This document shows, piece by piece, positions 7,961 to 16,734 of a stretch of 64,000 nt of DNA. Position 1 is the stretch's first letter, and each line of letters starts with the position of its first letter. The DNA is taken from assembly GCA_937901255.1 (NCBI GenBank), contig CALCHN010000060.1, positions 1 through 64,000 of the forward strand. The letters run 5' to 3'. Below the pieces are notes generated by a model. That model did no database searches, had not been told where the DNA came from, and saw nothing but the letters and a program-made list of their open reading frames with translations. The DNA is from an uncultured Flavobacteriales bacterium (GTDB lineage Bacteria; Bacteroidota; Bacteroidia; Flavobacteriales_E; Vicingaceae). A program made the position numbers and the translations under genes.

Positions 7961-9092
7961 GATACTTTCTTCCTTTCCATTTGAAATTTGTAATTAACGC
8001 CAACAACCCTATAAACACAATATATATAGGATAAATAAGCTCTACAAACACAAAAAGAACAAGATGCTTTTTCTTATTAAAAAAGTTTGCAGCCAAATAT
8101 AGTAATATAAAATCAATAAGCCATTTAGAAGTGAGTAAGATTATACCAACAACCCAAAAACTATCGACCAACAATATTTCAGCATAGATTAAAAGCTGAA
8201 TAAGGTTGCTAATGTAAACTATTGAACTAAAATATATTAAATTACTGTTTTTGTACTTTTTTGCTTTAGATGCCCACCTTAATCGTTGTTGGATAAAAGC
8301 CGAAAATGTTGAGGTTTTATCTGTTTTAACAATAAACTTTTCATCTAAAATACCATTAATTACTTGTTGTTGGTCAATAAATTTTTCCAACAAAAAAACA
8401 TCATCTCCCGAAGGAGTATTGTGCTTATCAAAGCCATTCACATTTTCAAAAGCTGCTTTTTTATAAGCAATGTTGGCTCCGTTGTTTAAAATTGGGAGCT
8501 TATTTCCTAAAGCTCCAAAAGTAAGGACTTGCATGGCAATAAAATCTAATTCTTGGAAACTATCTAATAATAAATTGCCAGAAGTTTGTTCCTTAAAACC
8601 TACTGGACCAAGCAACATGGCTGTTTCCTTGTTGCTAAATAATTGGTTGATGTATGAAAGCCAATTTTCGGGAACTTCACAATCGGCATCTGTAGAAGCA
8701 ATAATTTCATATTTTGCATTTTCAATTCCATGTTGTAAAGCCGCTTTTTTACCATGTTCGGAACTTAAATGAAGTAGTTGAATGCTTAATTTACTCGTTG
8801 TTTTATAAGTTTCAATTTGTTCAACACTATTGTCTTCAGAATGGTCGTTTATCAAAATAACTTCAAATAAATTGGTACTGAAAAGCTGTTTTTCTAAAGC
8901 AGAAAGACAGGCAATAATATTTTCGCTTTCATTCCTAAAAGCTATCACTACCGAAATTTTATGTTGAGGGTGATTTATTTGCTGAAAAGTTGCTTTTTTT
9001 TGCTGTTTTAACCAACCTATAATGATATATACCATCGACAAAAAGTAAATGGCAGAAGTAAAGATAATCAGGTATAAAATTAAATTTTGCAA
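7953..9092 (-). CDS. Family 2 glycosyltransferase, membrane-bound
   Basis: A 379-residue protein with an N-terminal membrane helix, a GT2 catalytic domain and two or three C-terminal membrane helices. The domain begins ISVVIAFRNESENI, followed by LINDHSEDNS, the metal-binding STDADCE (DxD-like) near residue 135, and QQRLRWASK near residue 265, which matches the QxxRW motif of processive GT2 enzymes. It probably transfers a sugar to a lipid or polysaccharide at the inner face of the membrane; donor and acceptor are unknown. It sits one base after the UPF0104 gene, and the two are probably one operon, which fits a lipid-glycan pathway. Confidence 0.88.
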   Translation of the reverse strand: MQNLILYLIIFTSAIYFLSMVYIIIGWLKQQKKATFQQINHPQHKISVVIAFRNESENIIACLSALEKQLFSTNLFEVILINDHSEDNSVEQIETYKTTSKLSIQLLHLSSEHGKKAALQHGIENAKYEIIASTDADCEVPENWLSYINQLFSNKETAMLLGPVGFKEQTSGNLLLDSFQELDFIAMQVLTFGALGNKLPILNNGANIAYKKAAFENVNGFDKHNTPSGDDVFLLEKFIDQQQVINGILDEKFIVKTDKTSTFSAFIQQRLRWASKAKKYKNSNLIYFSSIVYISNLIQLLIYAEILLVDSFWVVGIILLTSKWLIDFILLYLAANFFNKKKHLVLFVFVELIYPIYIVFIGLLALITNFKWKGRKYHE

Positions 9093-9093
9093 G

Positions 9094-10053
9094 CTAAAAT
9101 TTGAGTTGTTTTAATCCGCTAATTCCTATAATTGAAGGCAAAGCTACATTAATTATCCACAAACTTATAGCGGCACTAATAATTAATAAACTATCGGTAG
9201 AAACTGAGCTAAAAACAACTAAAGCAACAGAGCCTCTTACGGCAATTTCGGAAATAACAAATGTGGGGATAAAAGAGCTAATTACAAAAAATAGTGGGAT
9301 TAAACTAAATGCCGCAACATTGTTTATCGGAATATGAAAGGCTTTGAGTACCAAGTAAAATTGAATCACAAATACAAAATACCTCACTAAACTAAAAAAC
9401 AACACGGTATTTTTTTCTTGAGTGCTTAAAAAACTGAATTTTTCCAGCCACTTTTTCTTGTTTAAAAAGGGTATTTTTTGAATGAAAGTCAGTACGATTT
9501 TAGAGTAGAAATAAACGAGAAACAACAATGTAGTTATGAGGCTTCCAACCACCGTCCATAAAATAAAATGGTCTTTTATTATAGTATTTTCTTTTAGTAA
9601 AATTACAGCAGCAAATCCACCTAAAAATGTAATAATTACCTGACTAAAAGAAGCTAAAAAAGTAACGCCAATTAAGCCCGTTAAGTGTGTTTTATTGTCG
9701 AGCAAATAAACTCTGGCGGGAATTTCACCAATTCTGTTGGGAGTTGTTAATCCAATAGTGATGCCTGTAAATACATGTTTTAAAGCTTTTATAAAAGGAA
9801 TATTTTCAAATTTTCGGATAACAAATTGCCATTTGAAAGCTTCTATACCCCAATTTACAGGCATTAATAATAAAGCAATAAGTAGCAAAATATAATTTTC
9901 GGGAGTTAAAACAGAAAATGAAGCAAGGTGTTCATCAACATCATCTTTTAATCGGAAATAAATGTAAATAAGTGCTGCAACGCCAATAATTATCCTAGCA
10001 AGTAAATTGATATATTTGTATGATTTTTTATGTGAATTCAAAACAACTAGCAA
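9094..10053 (-). CDS. UPF0104 / LPG_synthase_TM family membrane protein
   Basis: A 319-residue protein with about eight membrane segments. The motif GLTTPNRIGEIPARVYLL near residues 110-130 and FIPTFVISEIAVRGSVAL near residue 265 are characteristic of the lysylphosphatidylglycerol synthase TM / flippase-like family (PF03706). Relatives move lipids or act with glycosyltransferases; the neighbouring GT2 gene supports a role with a lipid-linked sugar. The only canonical starts near the 5' end are TTG codons; the frame extends a few codons further up but without ATG. The presumed start is three bases from that of the divergent ruvC. Confidence 0.82.
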   Translation of the reverse strand: MLVVLNSHKKSYKYINLLARIIIGVAALIYIYFRLKDDVDEHLASFSVLTPENYILLLIALLLMPVNWGIEAFKWQFVIRKFENIPFIKALKHVFTGITIGLTTPNRIGEIPARVYLLDNKTHLTGLIGVTFLASFSQVIITFLGGFAAVILLKENTIIKDHFILWTVVGSLITTLLFLVYFYSKIVLTFIQKIPFLNKKKWLEKFSFLSTQEKNTVLFFSLVRYFVFVIQFYLVLKAFHIPINNVAAFSLIPLFFVISSFIPTFVISEIAVRGSVALVVFSSVSTDSLLIISAAISLWIINVALPSIIGISGLKQLKF

Positions 10054-10056
10054 AAA

Positions 10057-10608
10057 TTGGTTAAAGATAAGATAATATTAGGAATAGACCCCGGAACCAC
10101 AATTATGGGTTATGGTGTAATTCACATCAAAAATAACAAAATGAGTTTATTGGCAATGGGTTCTATCAATTTAACTAAAATAGACACCCATTTTATGAAG
10201 TTGAAGAAGATTTTTGAGCGAACCAATTACCTTATTGATGAATACAAACCCGATGAAGTAGCTATTGAAGCTCCATTTATGGGTAAAAATCCGCAATCGA
10301 TGTTGAAGCTGGGAAGAGCACAGGGAGTTTCAATTGCGGTGGCGTTGTCGAGAGAAATTCCTGTAACAGAATATTCGCCAAAAAAAATTAAGCAATCTAT
10401 TACTGGTAAAGGAACAGCTTCTAAAGAACAAGTAGCAGGAATGTTGGTTTCGTTGCTAAAAATAAAAGCCATACCAACGCATTTAGATGCTTCCGATGGA
10501 TTGGCAGTAGCGGTTTGTCATTATTTTCAGATGGGAAAACCTGTTGGGGAAAAAGGTTACTCGGGATGGAAAGCTTTTATAAAAGAAAACCCGGGAAGAG
10601 CTAAGTAA
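10057..10608 (+). CDS. ruvC: Crossover junction endodeoxyribonuclease RuvC
   Basis: A 183-residue protein. RuvC is a dimeric Mg-dependent nuclease that resolves Holliday junctions with RuvAB. The acidic active-site residues are visible: Asp in ILGIDPGT, Glu in VAIEAPF, and the two Asp residues in THLDASDGLAVA. Length is close to E. coli RuvC (173). The start is TTG: an in-frame TAG lies six bases upstream and no ATG or GTG precedes the conserved ILGIDPGT. It is divergent from the UPF0104 gene with almost no space between the two starts, so at least one promoter must lie inside the neighbouring coding sequence. Confidence 0.95.
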   Translation: MVKDKIILGIDPGTTIMGYGVIHIKNNKMSLLAMGSINLTKIDTHFMKLKKIFERTNYLIDEYKPDEVAIEAPFMGKNPQSMLKLGRAQGVSIAVALSREIPVTEYSPKKIKQSITGKGTASKEQVAGMLVSLLKIKAIPTHLDASDGLAVAVCHYFQMGKPVGEKGYSGWKAFIKENPGRAK

Positions 10609-10616
10609 TTAACGAT

Positions 10617-10646
10617 TAGAGATTAGAAATTAGAAATTAGAGATTG
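10617..10646. repeat. Heptameric microsatellite (ATTAGAA/ATTAGAG type)
   Basis: GATTAGA and AATTAGA heptamers follow one another about four times with small changes. Similar short runs occur at about 22803-22828, 32692-32712 and 61410-61424, each just after a gene end. Confidence 0.75.
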
Positions 10647-10669
10647 ATTTACTATAAATAATAAACTTT

Positions 10670-10728
10670 AAAGCTCCGAAGGAGCGATATTTAATAGCGT
10701 TGAGTGTAGCTCATCGCAAAAAAAAATA
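10670..10728. repeat. Dispersed repeat AAAGCTCCGAAGGAGC + hairpin, copy 1
   Basis: The conserved head AAAGCTCCGAAGGAGC (a GCTCC/GGAGC hairpin) is followed about 12 bases on by TAGCGTTGAGTGTAGCTCATCGC and an A-run. The second hairpin pairs TGAG with CTCA inside a GCG/CGC clamp. A second copy at 32731-32785 keeps the clamp but has ATGGG pairing with CCCAT, so the stem is preserved by compensating changes. Confidence 0.75.
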
Positions 10729-10773
10729 GAAATTGAATATTTACGATTAAAAATGGGTTTGCGTGTTTGGTAC

Positions 10774-10800
10774 TTCCCCCTTCGGGGGACTGAGGGGGCT
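10774..10800 (+). repeat. UUCG-type hairpin repeat, copy 1 of 10
   Basis: CCCCCTTCGGGGG forms a perfect hairpin with a TTCG tetraloop and is followed by ACTGAGGGGGCT. Ten related copies are scattered through the window, almost all between genes. In RNA the UUCG loop would be very stable. Confidence 0.85.
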
Positions 10801-10875
10801 AAACCTCAAACCGCAAACCTCAAACCGCAAACCTCAAACCGCAAACCTCAAACCTCAAACCTGAAACCTTGAACT
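10801..10875. repeat. Heptameric microsatellite (CCTCAAA/CCGCAAA)
   Basis: Three perfect 14-mers CCTCAAACCGCAAA are followed by further CCTCAAA, CCTGAAA and CCTTGAA heptamers, about ten 7-base units in all. The array runs to within five bases of the start codon of the next gene, so changes in unit number would alter its leader. The remainder of the gap from 10609 holds two other repeats and no gene. Confidence 0.9.
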
Positions 10876-10879
10876 AAAC

Positions 10880-11644
10880 ATGTTTTTCATTCTATCTAAA
10901 ATATTACACTTTTTAATTTCGCCATTAATTTGGGCTATTGCCTTATTGCTTTGGGCATTATTAACTAAATCTGCCAAGCGAAAGAAAACGTTGTTGATAA
11001 TAGCTTGTTCTCTGCTTTACTTTTTTGCTAATCCGTTTATTAATGATGAAGCTTTTCGTTGGTACGAAGAGCGAAATCCAACTTATGATGAAATTGCTGA
11101 AACCTATGATGTTGTTGTTGTGTTAGGCGGATTTACTTCTTTTGATGATGAAAACGGATTGGAAGGTTTTCATGCTTCTACAGACCGATTTTTACACGGA
11201 TTAAAATTATATAAAACAGGAAAAGCGAAAAAAATTATGTTGGTAGGAGGTTCTGGGAGTATTGCCAATCCTGATGAAAAAGAAGGGGTAATAATGGCGG
11301 GTTTTTTAGCTGATATTGGTGTGCCAATGGAAGATGTAATTATTGAAAAAGAATCTAAAAATACCCGAGAAAATGCAGTAAATGCTGCTAAAATTTTAAA
11401 TAAAGATTTTGCTGACGGAAAATTTTTGTTGGTAACATCGGGCTATCACATGCCACGAGCCAAACGTTGTTTTCAAAAAGTGGGCATTGCTGTTACACCT
11501 TTTAGTGTAGATCATTATGCCGGAAAAAGAAAGTTTATTTTCGACCATCTGTTTTTACCCGATATTTATACTATTGCTAAGTGGCAAACGCTTTTTCACG
11601 AATGGGTGGGATTTATTACTTATAAAGTATTAGGGTATATTTAG
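10880..11644 (+). CDS. DUF218 (YdcF/SanA/ElyC-like) envelope protein
   Basis: A 254-residue protein with two N-terminal membrane helices (about residues 5-25 and 33-50), then a DUF218 domain (PF02698). Visible family motifs are VVVLGG near residue 77, MLVGGSG near residue 120, the E-x-ESKNTRENA segment and LLVTSGYHMPRAKRCF near residue 195. E. coli members ElyC and SanA affect envelope integrity and lipid-carrier or peptidoglycan metabolism; enzymatic activity is unproven. The arrangement of two helices followed by the domain is that of ElyC. The gene stands alone after a repeat-rich gap. Confidence 0.87.
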   Translation: MFFILSKILHFLISPLIWAIALLLWALLTKSAKRKKTLLIIACSLLYFFANPFINDEAFRWYEERNPTYDEIAETYDVVVVLGGFTSFDDENGLEGFHASTDRFLHGLKLYKTGKAKKIMLVGGSGSIANPDEKEGVIMAGFLADIGVPMEDVIIEKESKNTRENAVNAAKILNKDFADGKFLLVTSGYHMPRAKRCFQKVGIAVTPFSVDHYAGKRKFIFDHLFLPDIYTIAKWQTLFHEWVGFITYKVLGYI

Positions 11645-11773
11645 TACTTAAAGTACTCATAAGTTGGGAAGTTTTGTTGTATAGTGATTTGGTTATTGAC
11701 CGTAAAGTTTAATAGTTATTTTTATTTAAATAGGTTAATGAGTTTAAAAAAAAGTGCCTATTATTGCGAGATG

Positions 11774-13468
11774 ATGAAGAATATTTGTTTTTTAATTTTA
11801 TTTATTTTTTTAGGGATTACCAATAGCTTTTCTCAAAACTATGCGGATAAAAGTTATTATTTGATTGACTCTTTAAATTTAGAGGAACTAACCGATAGTG
11901 ATATGCAATTACTAGATTCGGCATTAACGTTATATCATCAAGCAAAGCATGATACTAATCAATTAAATGCTTTAGCAATACTTCAAAGAAAGATGATGAA
12001 TGACAATTGGGTTAAATATAACCAGTTAATAAAAGAAATTGCAGAAATTAAACTCAAAGTTAATTCAGTAAATAATTTAAAGGTGTTTTATCTCAGAGCT
12101 TTGGGTGATGCACTAAATAATATAGGTTATATAAATAGCGATAAAGGGAATGTTTCTTTGGCTTTAGAATATTACCACAAAAGTTTAGATACAAAAAAAC
12201 TAATAAATGATAAAAGAGGAATAGCTGATTCATATGTAAATATTGGGGTAGTATATGATGATCAGGGATTAATATCAAAAGCCTTGGAGTATTATTTTAA
12301 AGGTTTGAAGATACATGAAGAATTAGGGAATAAAAAAGGAATTGCTGCGGCATCGAATAATATTGGATTTATATTTAGTAATCAAGGAGATGCTAAAAGT
12401 GCCATAAAATATTATAATAAAAGTTTAAAAATAAAAGAACAAAATGGAGATAAAGCTGGTATTGCTATTACCTTAAGCAATATTGGACTGGTTTATTACC
12501 ATCAAAAAGATTTTTCTGAGGCTTTGAATTATCATAACAAAAGTTTAAGCTTAAGTGCTGAAATTGGTGATCAATTGGGTATATCTACTTCTTTAGTAAA
12601 TATTGGATCAATTTACTATGCACAAAAAGATTTTGAAAGATGTTTAATTGAATTTAAAAATTCATTATTAATTGTAGAAAAAATTGGTCACAAAAAAAGA
12701 ATAGCTGCGATATTGCTCAAAATAGGTTTTGCTTATATGGATGTAGGAGATTTGATAAAAGCAAAAACTACTGGCACCAAGAGTTTGAAAGCTGCTAATG
12801 AATTGGGTTCTCCTTGGGATATTAATAATGCGGCTAGACTTTTAAGTGCTATTTATAAATTAGAGGGTAATTATAAAAAGAGTTTAGAAATGTATGAATT
12901 GTATATTATAATGAGAGATAGCATCCTCAATGAAAATACACAAAAGACTGCTATTCAACAAGAGGCTAACTACCAGATTGAAAAAAAAGAACAAGAAATA
13001 GTACTTCAGAAAAAAAATATTGAAATTTTAAAACAGGATAAAAAAATAAAGAATTATACTTTATATGGCTTGATAACCTTTTTTGTTTTACTTGTTACAG
13101 TTAGCTTGTTATGGTTTAAGAATTATAAACAACAAAAAAGAACTGCAGCCCTTAAAGCTCAACATCAGATAGAAGTATATATGAAAGAAATTGATGTGCT
13201 TAGAGCAAATATTAATACCAAGATTGTTGATGATAATAAATCGGATGTAATTGAAATAATTAATAATATTAATTCATTTTTATCAACCCCTTTGTCTGAA
13301 AGAGAGATAGAGGTTTTTGAAGAGTTATCTAAAGGAAAAACTAATAAAGAAATAGCAGACGCATTATTTGTGTCAGTTAATACTGTTAAAACACACTTAT
13401 TAAATATTTACGAAAAATTAGATGTGAAAAATAGGACGCAAGCGGTAAATAAACTTAATGATTTGTAA
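11774..13468 (+). CDS. TPR-containing LuxR-type transcriptional regulator
   Basis: From the ATG chosen here the protein has 564 residues; the frame opens 90 bases earlier, but this start gives a clean signal peptide (MKNICFLILFIFLG...NSFSQ). Six or more tetratricopeptide repeats follow, with recurring ALEYYHKSL / ALNYHNKSL units, then a coiled-coil segment, one membrane helix (LYGLITFFVLLVTVSLLW), another coiled coil and a C-terminal LuxR helix-turn-helix (LSEREIEVFEELSKGKTNKE ... SVNTVKTHLLNIYEKL). The layout implies a periplasmic TPR sensor joined through the membrane to a cytoplasmic DNA-binding domain. An 18-bp perfect palindrome just downstream is a candidate target. Confidence 0.88.
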   Translation: MKNICFLILFIFLGITNSFSQNYADKSYYLIDSLNLEELTDSDMQLLDSALTLYHQAKHDTNQLNALAILQRKMMNDNWVKYNQLIKEIAEIKLKVNSVNNLKVFYLRALGDALNNIGYINSDKGNVSLALEYYHKSLDTKKLINDKRGIADSYVNIGVVYDDQGLISKALEYYFKGLKIHEELGNKKGIAAASNNIGFIFSNQGDAKSAIKYYNKSLKIKEQNGDKAGIAITLSNIGLVYYHQKDFSEALNYHNKSLSLSAEIGDQLGISTSLVNIGSIYYAQKDFERCLIEFKNSLLIVEKIGHKKRIAAILLKIGFAYMDVGDLIKAKTTGTKSLKAANELGSPWDINNAARLLSAIYKLEGNYKKSLEMYELYIIMRDSILNENTQKTAIQQEANYQIEKKEQEIVLQKKNIEILKQDKKIKNYTLYGLITFFVLLVTVSLLWFKNYKQQKRTAALKAQHQIEVYMKEIDVLRANINTKIVDDNKSDVIEIINNINSFLSTPLSEREIEVFEELSKGKTNKEIADALFVSVNTVKTHLLNIYEKLDVKNRTQAVNKLNDL

Positions 13469-13481
13469 AATAAATCCCTAT

Positions 13482-13528
13482 TTCACCCATTTGGGTGAAC
13501 GATAATAATCTCGATTCAAATAGTTTTG
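13482..13528 (+). promoter_or_regulatory. 18-bp perfect palindrome followed by promoter box
   Basis: TTCACCCATTTGGGTGAA (13482-13499) is a perfect dyad with 8-base arms. TAGTTTTG at 13521-13528 fits the -7 box TAnnTTTG, about 30 bases before the next start codon. The dyad therefore covers the -33 region and could be an operator, possibly for the LuxR-type regulator whose gene ends 13 bases before it. It is not followed by a T-run, which argues against a terminator. Confidence 0.55.
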
Positions 13529-13556
13529 AGAAATAAAAAAAGTAAATAATCAAAAA

Positions 13557-14537
13557 ATGAATAAGTTATTTAAACTTAATGTAATAATAGGTCTGATTTT
13601 ACTTTTATTTTCTTGCGAAAAAAAGATAGTAGAAATTATACCAGTAATGGTAGTAGAAAAGGACATGTCTGTTTCTGGAGCATCAGATATCAAATATTTT
13701 TCTTTTCCATCTGCTACCATTGGTTATGCTGCTTCCGAATCTAGTTTTATTTACAAAACTACTGATGGAGGAACTAACTGGACTACAATTACTGTTTCTA
13801 GTACTAAAACTTGTAGAGGTCTTGAGTTTTTTGATGAAAATAAAGGTATGTGCTTAATGGATAATGATGTTTATGTAACTAATGATGGGGGACAAACATG
13901 GAGTATTAGGGGAAGTGGAGATTTTATTGGTATAACAGAAAATGGAATAGGTGTTTTAGGTGATTGTGGACAAACAACATGTATTATTCGAACTACTACA
14001 GATAAAGGTCAAAATTTTCTTTTAAAAGGAGGTATGAATTATAATGTTTCGTTTGAATTTTTATCAGCCAGAATAGTTGATTCTAAAGTAATTATTTTTT
14101 CTCAAACAGGTTGGGAACATCCAAACGAAAATGTGTTTGACCTTGCTAATAATAGTAGTTTTTTTATAAGTTTTGGCAATTTAACATGGGAAGAAATACC
14201 TAATGATATCTATTTGTTTGGTAAAAGTGCGGCAGGAACAGTTGTGGGCAAAAATGGTTTCCTATTAGATGATATATATGGTTATTTATCAAGCAGAACT
14301 TATTACCAACATATTTATCCTTATTATTCTGTAGATGGATTTGGAGGATTAGTTGTTGGTGTTGGTGAAAAAACGATAACAACAAATTTGGATATAAACA
14401 ATGGAGAAAAATGGAATTATGTGCTAGATGTTAACGGAAATGGATTTCCTAACACCTTTTACAAGATACGTTTTATCAGTCAAAATACATTTTACATCAG
14501 TGGAAGTAATGGATTAATTTTTAAAGCAAGTATATGA
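13557..14537 (+). CDS. Lipoprotein with YCF48-like repeats
   Basis: A 326-residue protein with a lipoprotein signal (hydrophobic stretch then LFSC, Cys20). The mature part has beta-propeller-like repeats of the YCF48/BNR type: FIYKTTDGGTNWTTI near residue 65, VYVTNDGGQTWS near residue 105 and the weaker RTTTDKGQNFLL near residue 145. Such proteins are usually surface or periplasmic binding or assembly factors; the ligand is unknown. Its end overlaps the next start by four bases (ATGA), so it is coupled with the outer-membrane protein gene. A possible operator and promoter lie upstream. Confidence 0.85.
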   Translation: MNKLFKLNVIIGLILLLFSCEKKIVEIIPVMVVEKDMSVSGASDIKYFSFPSATIGYAASESSFIYKTTDGGTNWTTITVSSTKTCRGLEFFDENKGMCLMDNDVYVTNDGGQTWSIRGSGDFIGITENGIGVLGDCGQTTCIIRTTTDKGQNFLLKGGMNYNVSFEFLSARIVDSKVIIFSQTGWEHPNENVFDLANNSSFFISFGNLTWEEIPNDIYLFGKSAAGTVVGKNGFLLDDIYGYLSSRTYYQHIYPYYSVDGFGGLVVGVGEKTITTNLDINNGEKWNYVLDVNGNGFPNTFYKIRFISQNTFYISGSNGLIFKASI

Positions 14538-15118
14538 AAAAGTTAATACCATTAATTATTATGCTTATAATAACTATCACAAAAATGAAAGGGCAAGATA
14601 GTAGGAGTATAAATAGTGATGTTTCGATAGGATTTTTGCCAATAGTTATATCAGGGACTAGTAATGTTGGAGATGAATCACGACCAATCTACAAACATAT
14701 TGAGACATCTGGCTTAATGATGAATCTGATAGCCCATATAGGAGCAAATTTACCTTTTTATTCGACCAAAAATTGGAGTGTTGGTGCCAAATTAAGTGTA
14801 GGTTTTGGTTATCAAAATAGTCTTAAAAATGCCGAAGGACTTTCTTCTTATTTATTTGATTTTCCTCAATACATATATTACAGAAATTATAGTAGTAACT
14901 TTGATTTTTCTGTGCTTTTGGGTTATAAATTTACCTATACAGCACTCAACTCTCATTTAATGTTAATGGGGATTGAATATAATATAGATGAAGATACAAG
15001 TTTGAGATTATATGGCTCACTTTTTCGATACAAATACTATACTCAATATACCAATGGAAAAATTGAACCCGCTACTAAAATTGGTGAGTTTGGTTTTGCT
15101 TATATTTATAATTTTTAA
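14534..15118 (+). CDS. Small outer-membrane beta-barrel-like protein
   Basis: A 194-residue protein with a signal peptide (MKKLIPLIIMLIITITKMKGQ). The mature chain is made of alternating strands rich in Tyr, Phe and Gly and ends in YIYNF with a terminal Phe, as expected for a substrate of the barrel-assembly machinery. No named family is recognised. It is translationally coupled to the YCF48-like lipoprotein, so the pair may form one surface complex. A worn copy of its last codons is found about 1.5 kb downstream, suggesting a past duplication. Confidence 0.78.
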   Translation: MKKLIPLIIMLIITITKMKGQDSRSINSDVSIGFLPIVISGTSNVGDESRPIYKHIETSGLMMNLIAHIGANLPFYSTKNWSVGAKLSVGFGYQNSLKNAEGLSSYLFDFPQYIYYRNYSSNFDFSVLLGYKFTYTALNSHLMLMGIEYNIDEDTSLRLYGSLFRYKYYTQYTNGKIEPATKIGEFGFAYIYNF

Positions 15119-15152
15119 TAAAATAAATTCACAATAATTAAATACTAAAAAA

Positions 15153-16631
15153 ATGAAAAAAGCAATAGCATTAATAGTAATAATGAACTCATTTGTAATC
15201 AGCACATTTGCTCAAAACATAAGTAAAGAAGTGCCTGAAAAAGAAAAACTTGAATATTTTTATTTAAGAGAAAGATATATATTAGGTAACAAGAAAATTT
15301 TATCTATTTATGATTTAAAAAAAGAAAATGTGATAAGGTTGGATTTGTTGGATGAAAATTTTAATGAAATTATATCAAAAAAGATTCCGAAATATGAAGA
15401 TGCAGACTATTACATATTCCATGTTGAGGGGAATTTTTTATATATGATTAATGATTTTAAAAAGCCAAAAAAAAACCCAGGAATAAAAATAAGTATGATT
15501 GCTCTTGATGAAACATTTACAACAAAAAAATATTCTTTAACTAAAGCAACATCATCCATAGTTACAGATGTTTCAAATAAATTTTGTTATTATAAAGAAG
15601 AAAGTACCAACAAATTGATCAAATACAATTTAGACACGAAAGAAAAAACTATCATTAACTTAAGAAATAGTAGTGATGAGAAAGTGTACTTCTATAATAT
15701 CAATTCATTCCAAAATACATCAAACATAGTTTTATCAGATTATAATGGGAGTAAAGAAAAAGACGCTTATAGTATTTCTTTATTCGATAATGATGGACAA
15801 GAAAAATTTTCATTCAATCGCTTTGAAAACAATAACTATAAATCAACAGTATTTTATGCAAATAATGATTCAGAAATTATTACTTCTGGAAATTTTGTTA
15901 GAGATCCAAAAATTGATGAAATAGTTAATAGAACAAGTACTCAAATTAAATCTCAGCAACCAAAATATGATGGTATTTACCTAAGAACATTAAATAGCGA
16001 TAAAATCATTGAAAAATATTATGAATATGATAAATTTCCTAAATTATATGAAGCAATAAATTCAGACAAAAAGGATGTTCGTCTAATAGATAAACTAAGC
16101 TATATTGTTGAAGATATTATCAAAGTTGGTGAGGAGTATATTTCTATAGGAACAATAAATGAAAATAAGTATCAATATTCAGATTCCCCTGGCGGGCATT
16201 TAGTTTCAGAATTTATAGGAACATCTTTAAAATATATACTTATATATGGTTTCAATAGTGATGGAGAAATAACTTGGGAGCAAATATTATCTCCTGACTG
16301 GAATTATACACGGTATAAGCATGATAGAATATTTGATGTTGCTGAAGCAGGTAATCTAATAACAATTAAAAAAATAGATGATAAAATTACTTGTCATTTT
16401 TCATTAATAAATAAAATACATTATTTTGAAATAGTTGACAAGAAAATATCGAATTATAAACAAACAGAGTATGAATTTAAAATTGGCAGCAATAGACTTA
16501 AAGATAAAGGAGCAAAAGATATAGATCAGTACAAACATAGTTTTTATTGGTATGATAATTTTTATTGCTCTTATCTAAGAGGATTCACTGATAAACATAC
16601 TCTTTTTAATAGAACTGAATTTAAGAAATAA
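15153..16631 (+). CDS. Hypothetical secreted protein
   Basis: A 492-residue protein with a signal peptide (MKKAIALIVIMNSFVISTFAQ). The mature part is rich in Lys, Asn, Ile and Asp, with repeated strand-turn patterns such as ISLFDNDGQEKFSFNRF and ILIYGFNSDGEITWEQIL that suggest a propeller-like fold. No Cys-rich, lipobox or T9SS tail is seen. It does not match a family I know. It lies between the full outer-membrane protein gene and the remnant of a second copy of that gene's 3' end, so it may have arrived with, or been moved by, that duplication. Confidence 0.72.
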   Translation: MKKAIALIVIMNSFVISTFAQNISKEVPEKEKLEYFYLRERYILGNKKILSIYDLKKENVIRLDLLDENFNEIISKKIPKYEDADYYIFHVEGNFLYMINDFKKPKKNPGIKISMIALDETFTTKKYSLTKATSSIVTDVSNKFCYYKEESTNKLIKYNLDTKEKTIINLRNSSDEKVYFYNINSFQNTSNIVLSDYNGSKEKDAYSISLFDNDGQEKFSFNRFENNNYKSTVFYANNDSEIITSGNFVRDPKIDEIVNRTSTQIKSQQPKYDGIYLRTLNSDKIIEKYYEYDKFPKLYEAINSDKKDVRLIDKLSYIVEDIIKVGEEYISIGTINENKYQYSDSPGGHLVSEFIGTSLKYILIYGFNSDGEITWEQILSPDWNYTRYKHDRIFDVAEAGNLITIKKIDDKITCHFSLINKIHYFEIVDKKISNYKQTEYEFKIGSNRLKDKGAKDIDQYKHSFYWYDNFYCSYLRGFTDKHTLFNRTEFKK

Positions 16632-16670
16632 AAATTGGTGAATTTGGATTTGTTTATATATAACTTTTAA
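16631..16670 (+). pseudogene. Remnant of a duplicated outer-membrane protein 3' end
   Basis: These 40 bases closely match 15079-15118, the last codons of the outer-membrane protein gene: both encode KIGEFGF followed by an aromatic-rich end. The remnant reads KIGEFGFVYI then stop, with a one-base deletion before the original end. Only the tail is recognisable. Confidence 0.6.
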
Positions 16671-16734
16671 CTCTAGTATGAGCTGCCATTAGATTATTAA
16701 TTAAAATAATAAATAACAATTTAAACTTAAAATT

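Noticed and set aside
10801..10875. CRISPR array
   Set aside because: Units are 7 or 14 bases with no unique spacers and no cas genes; it is a microsatellite.
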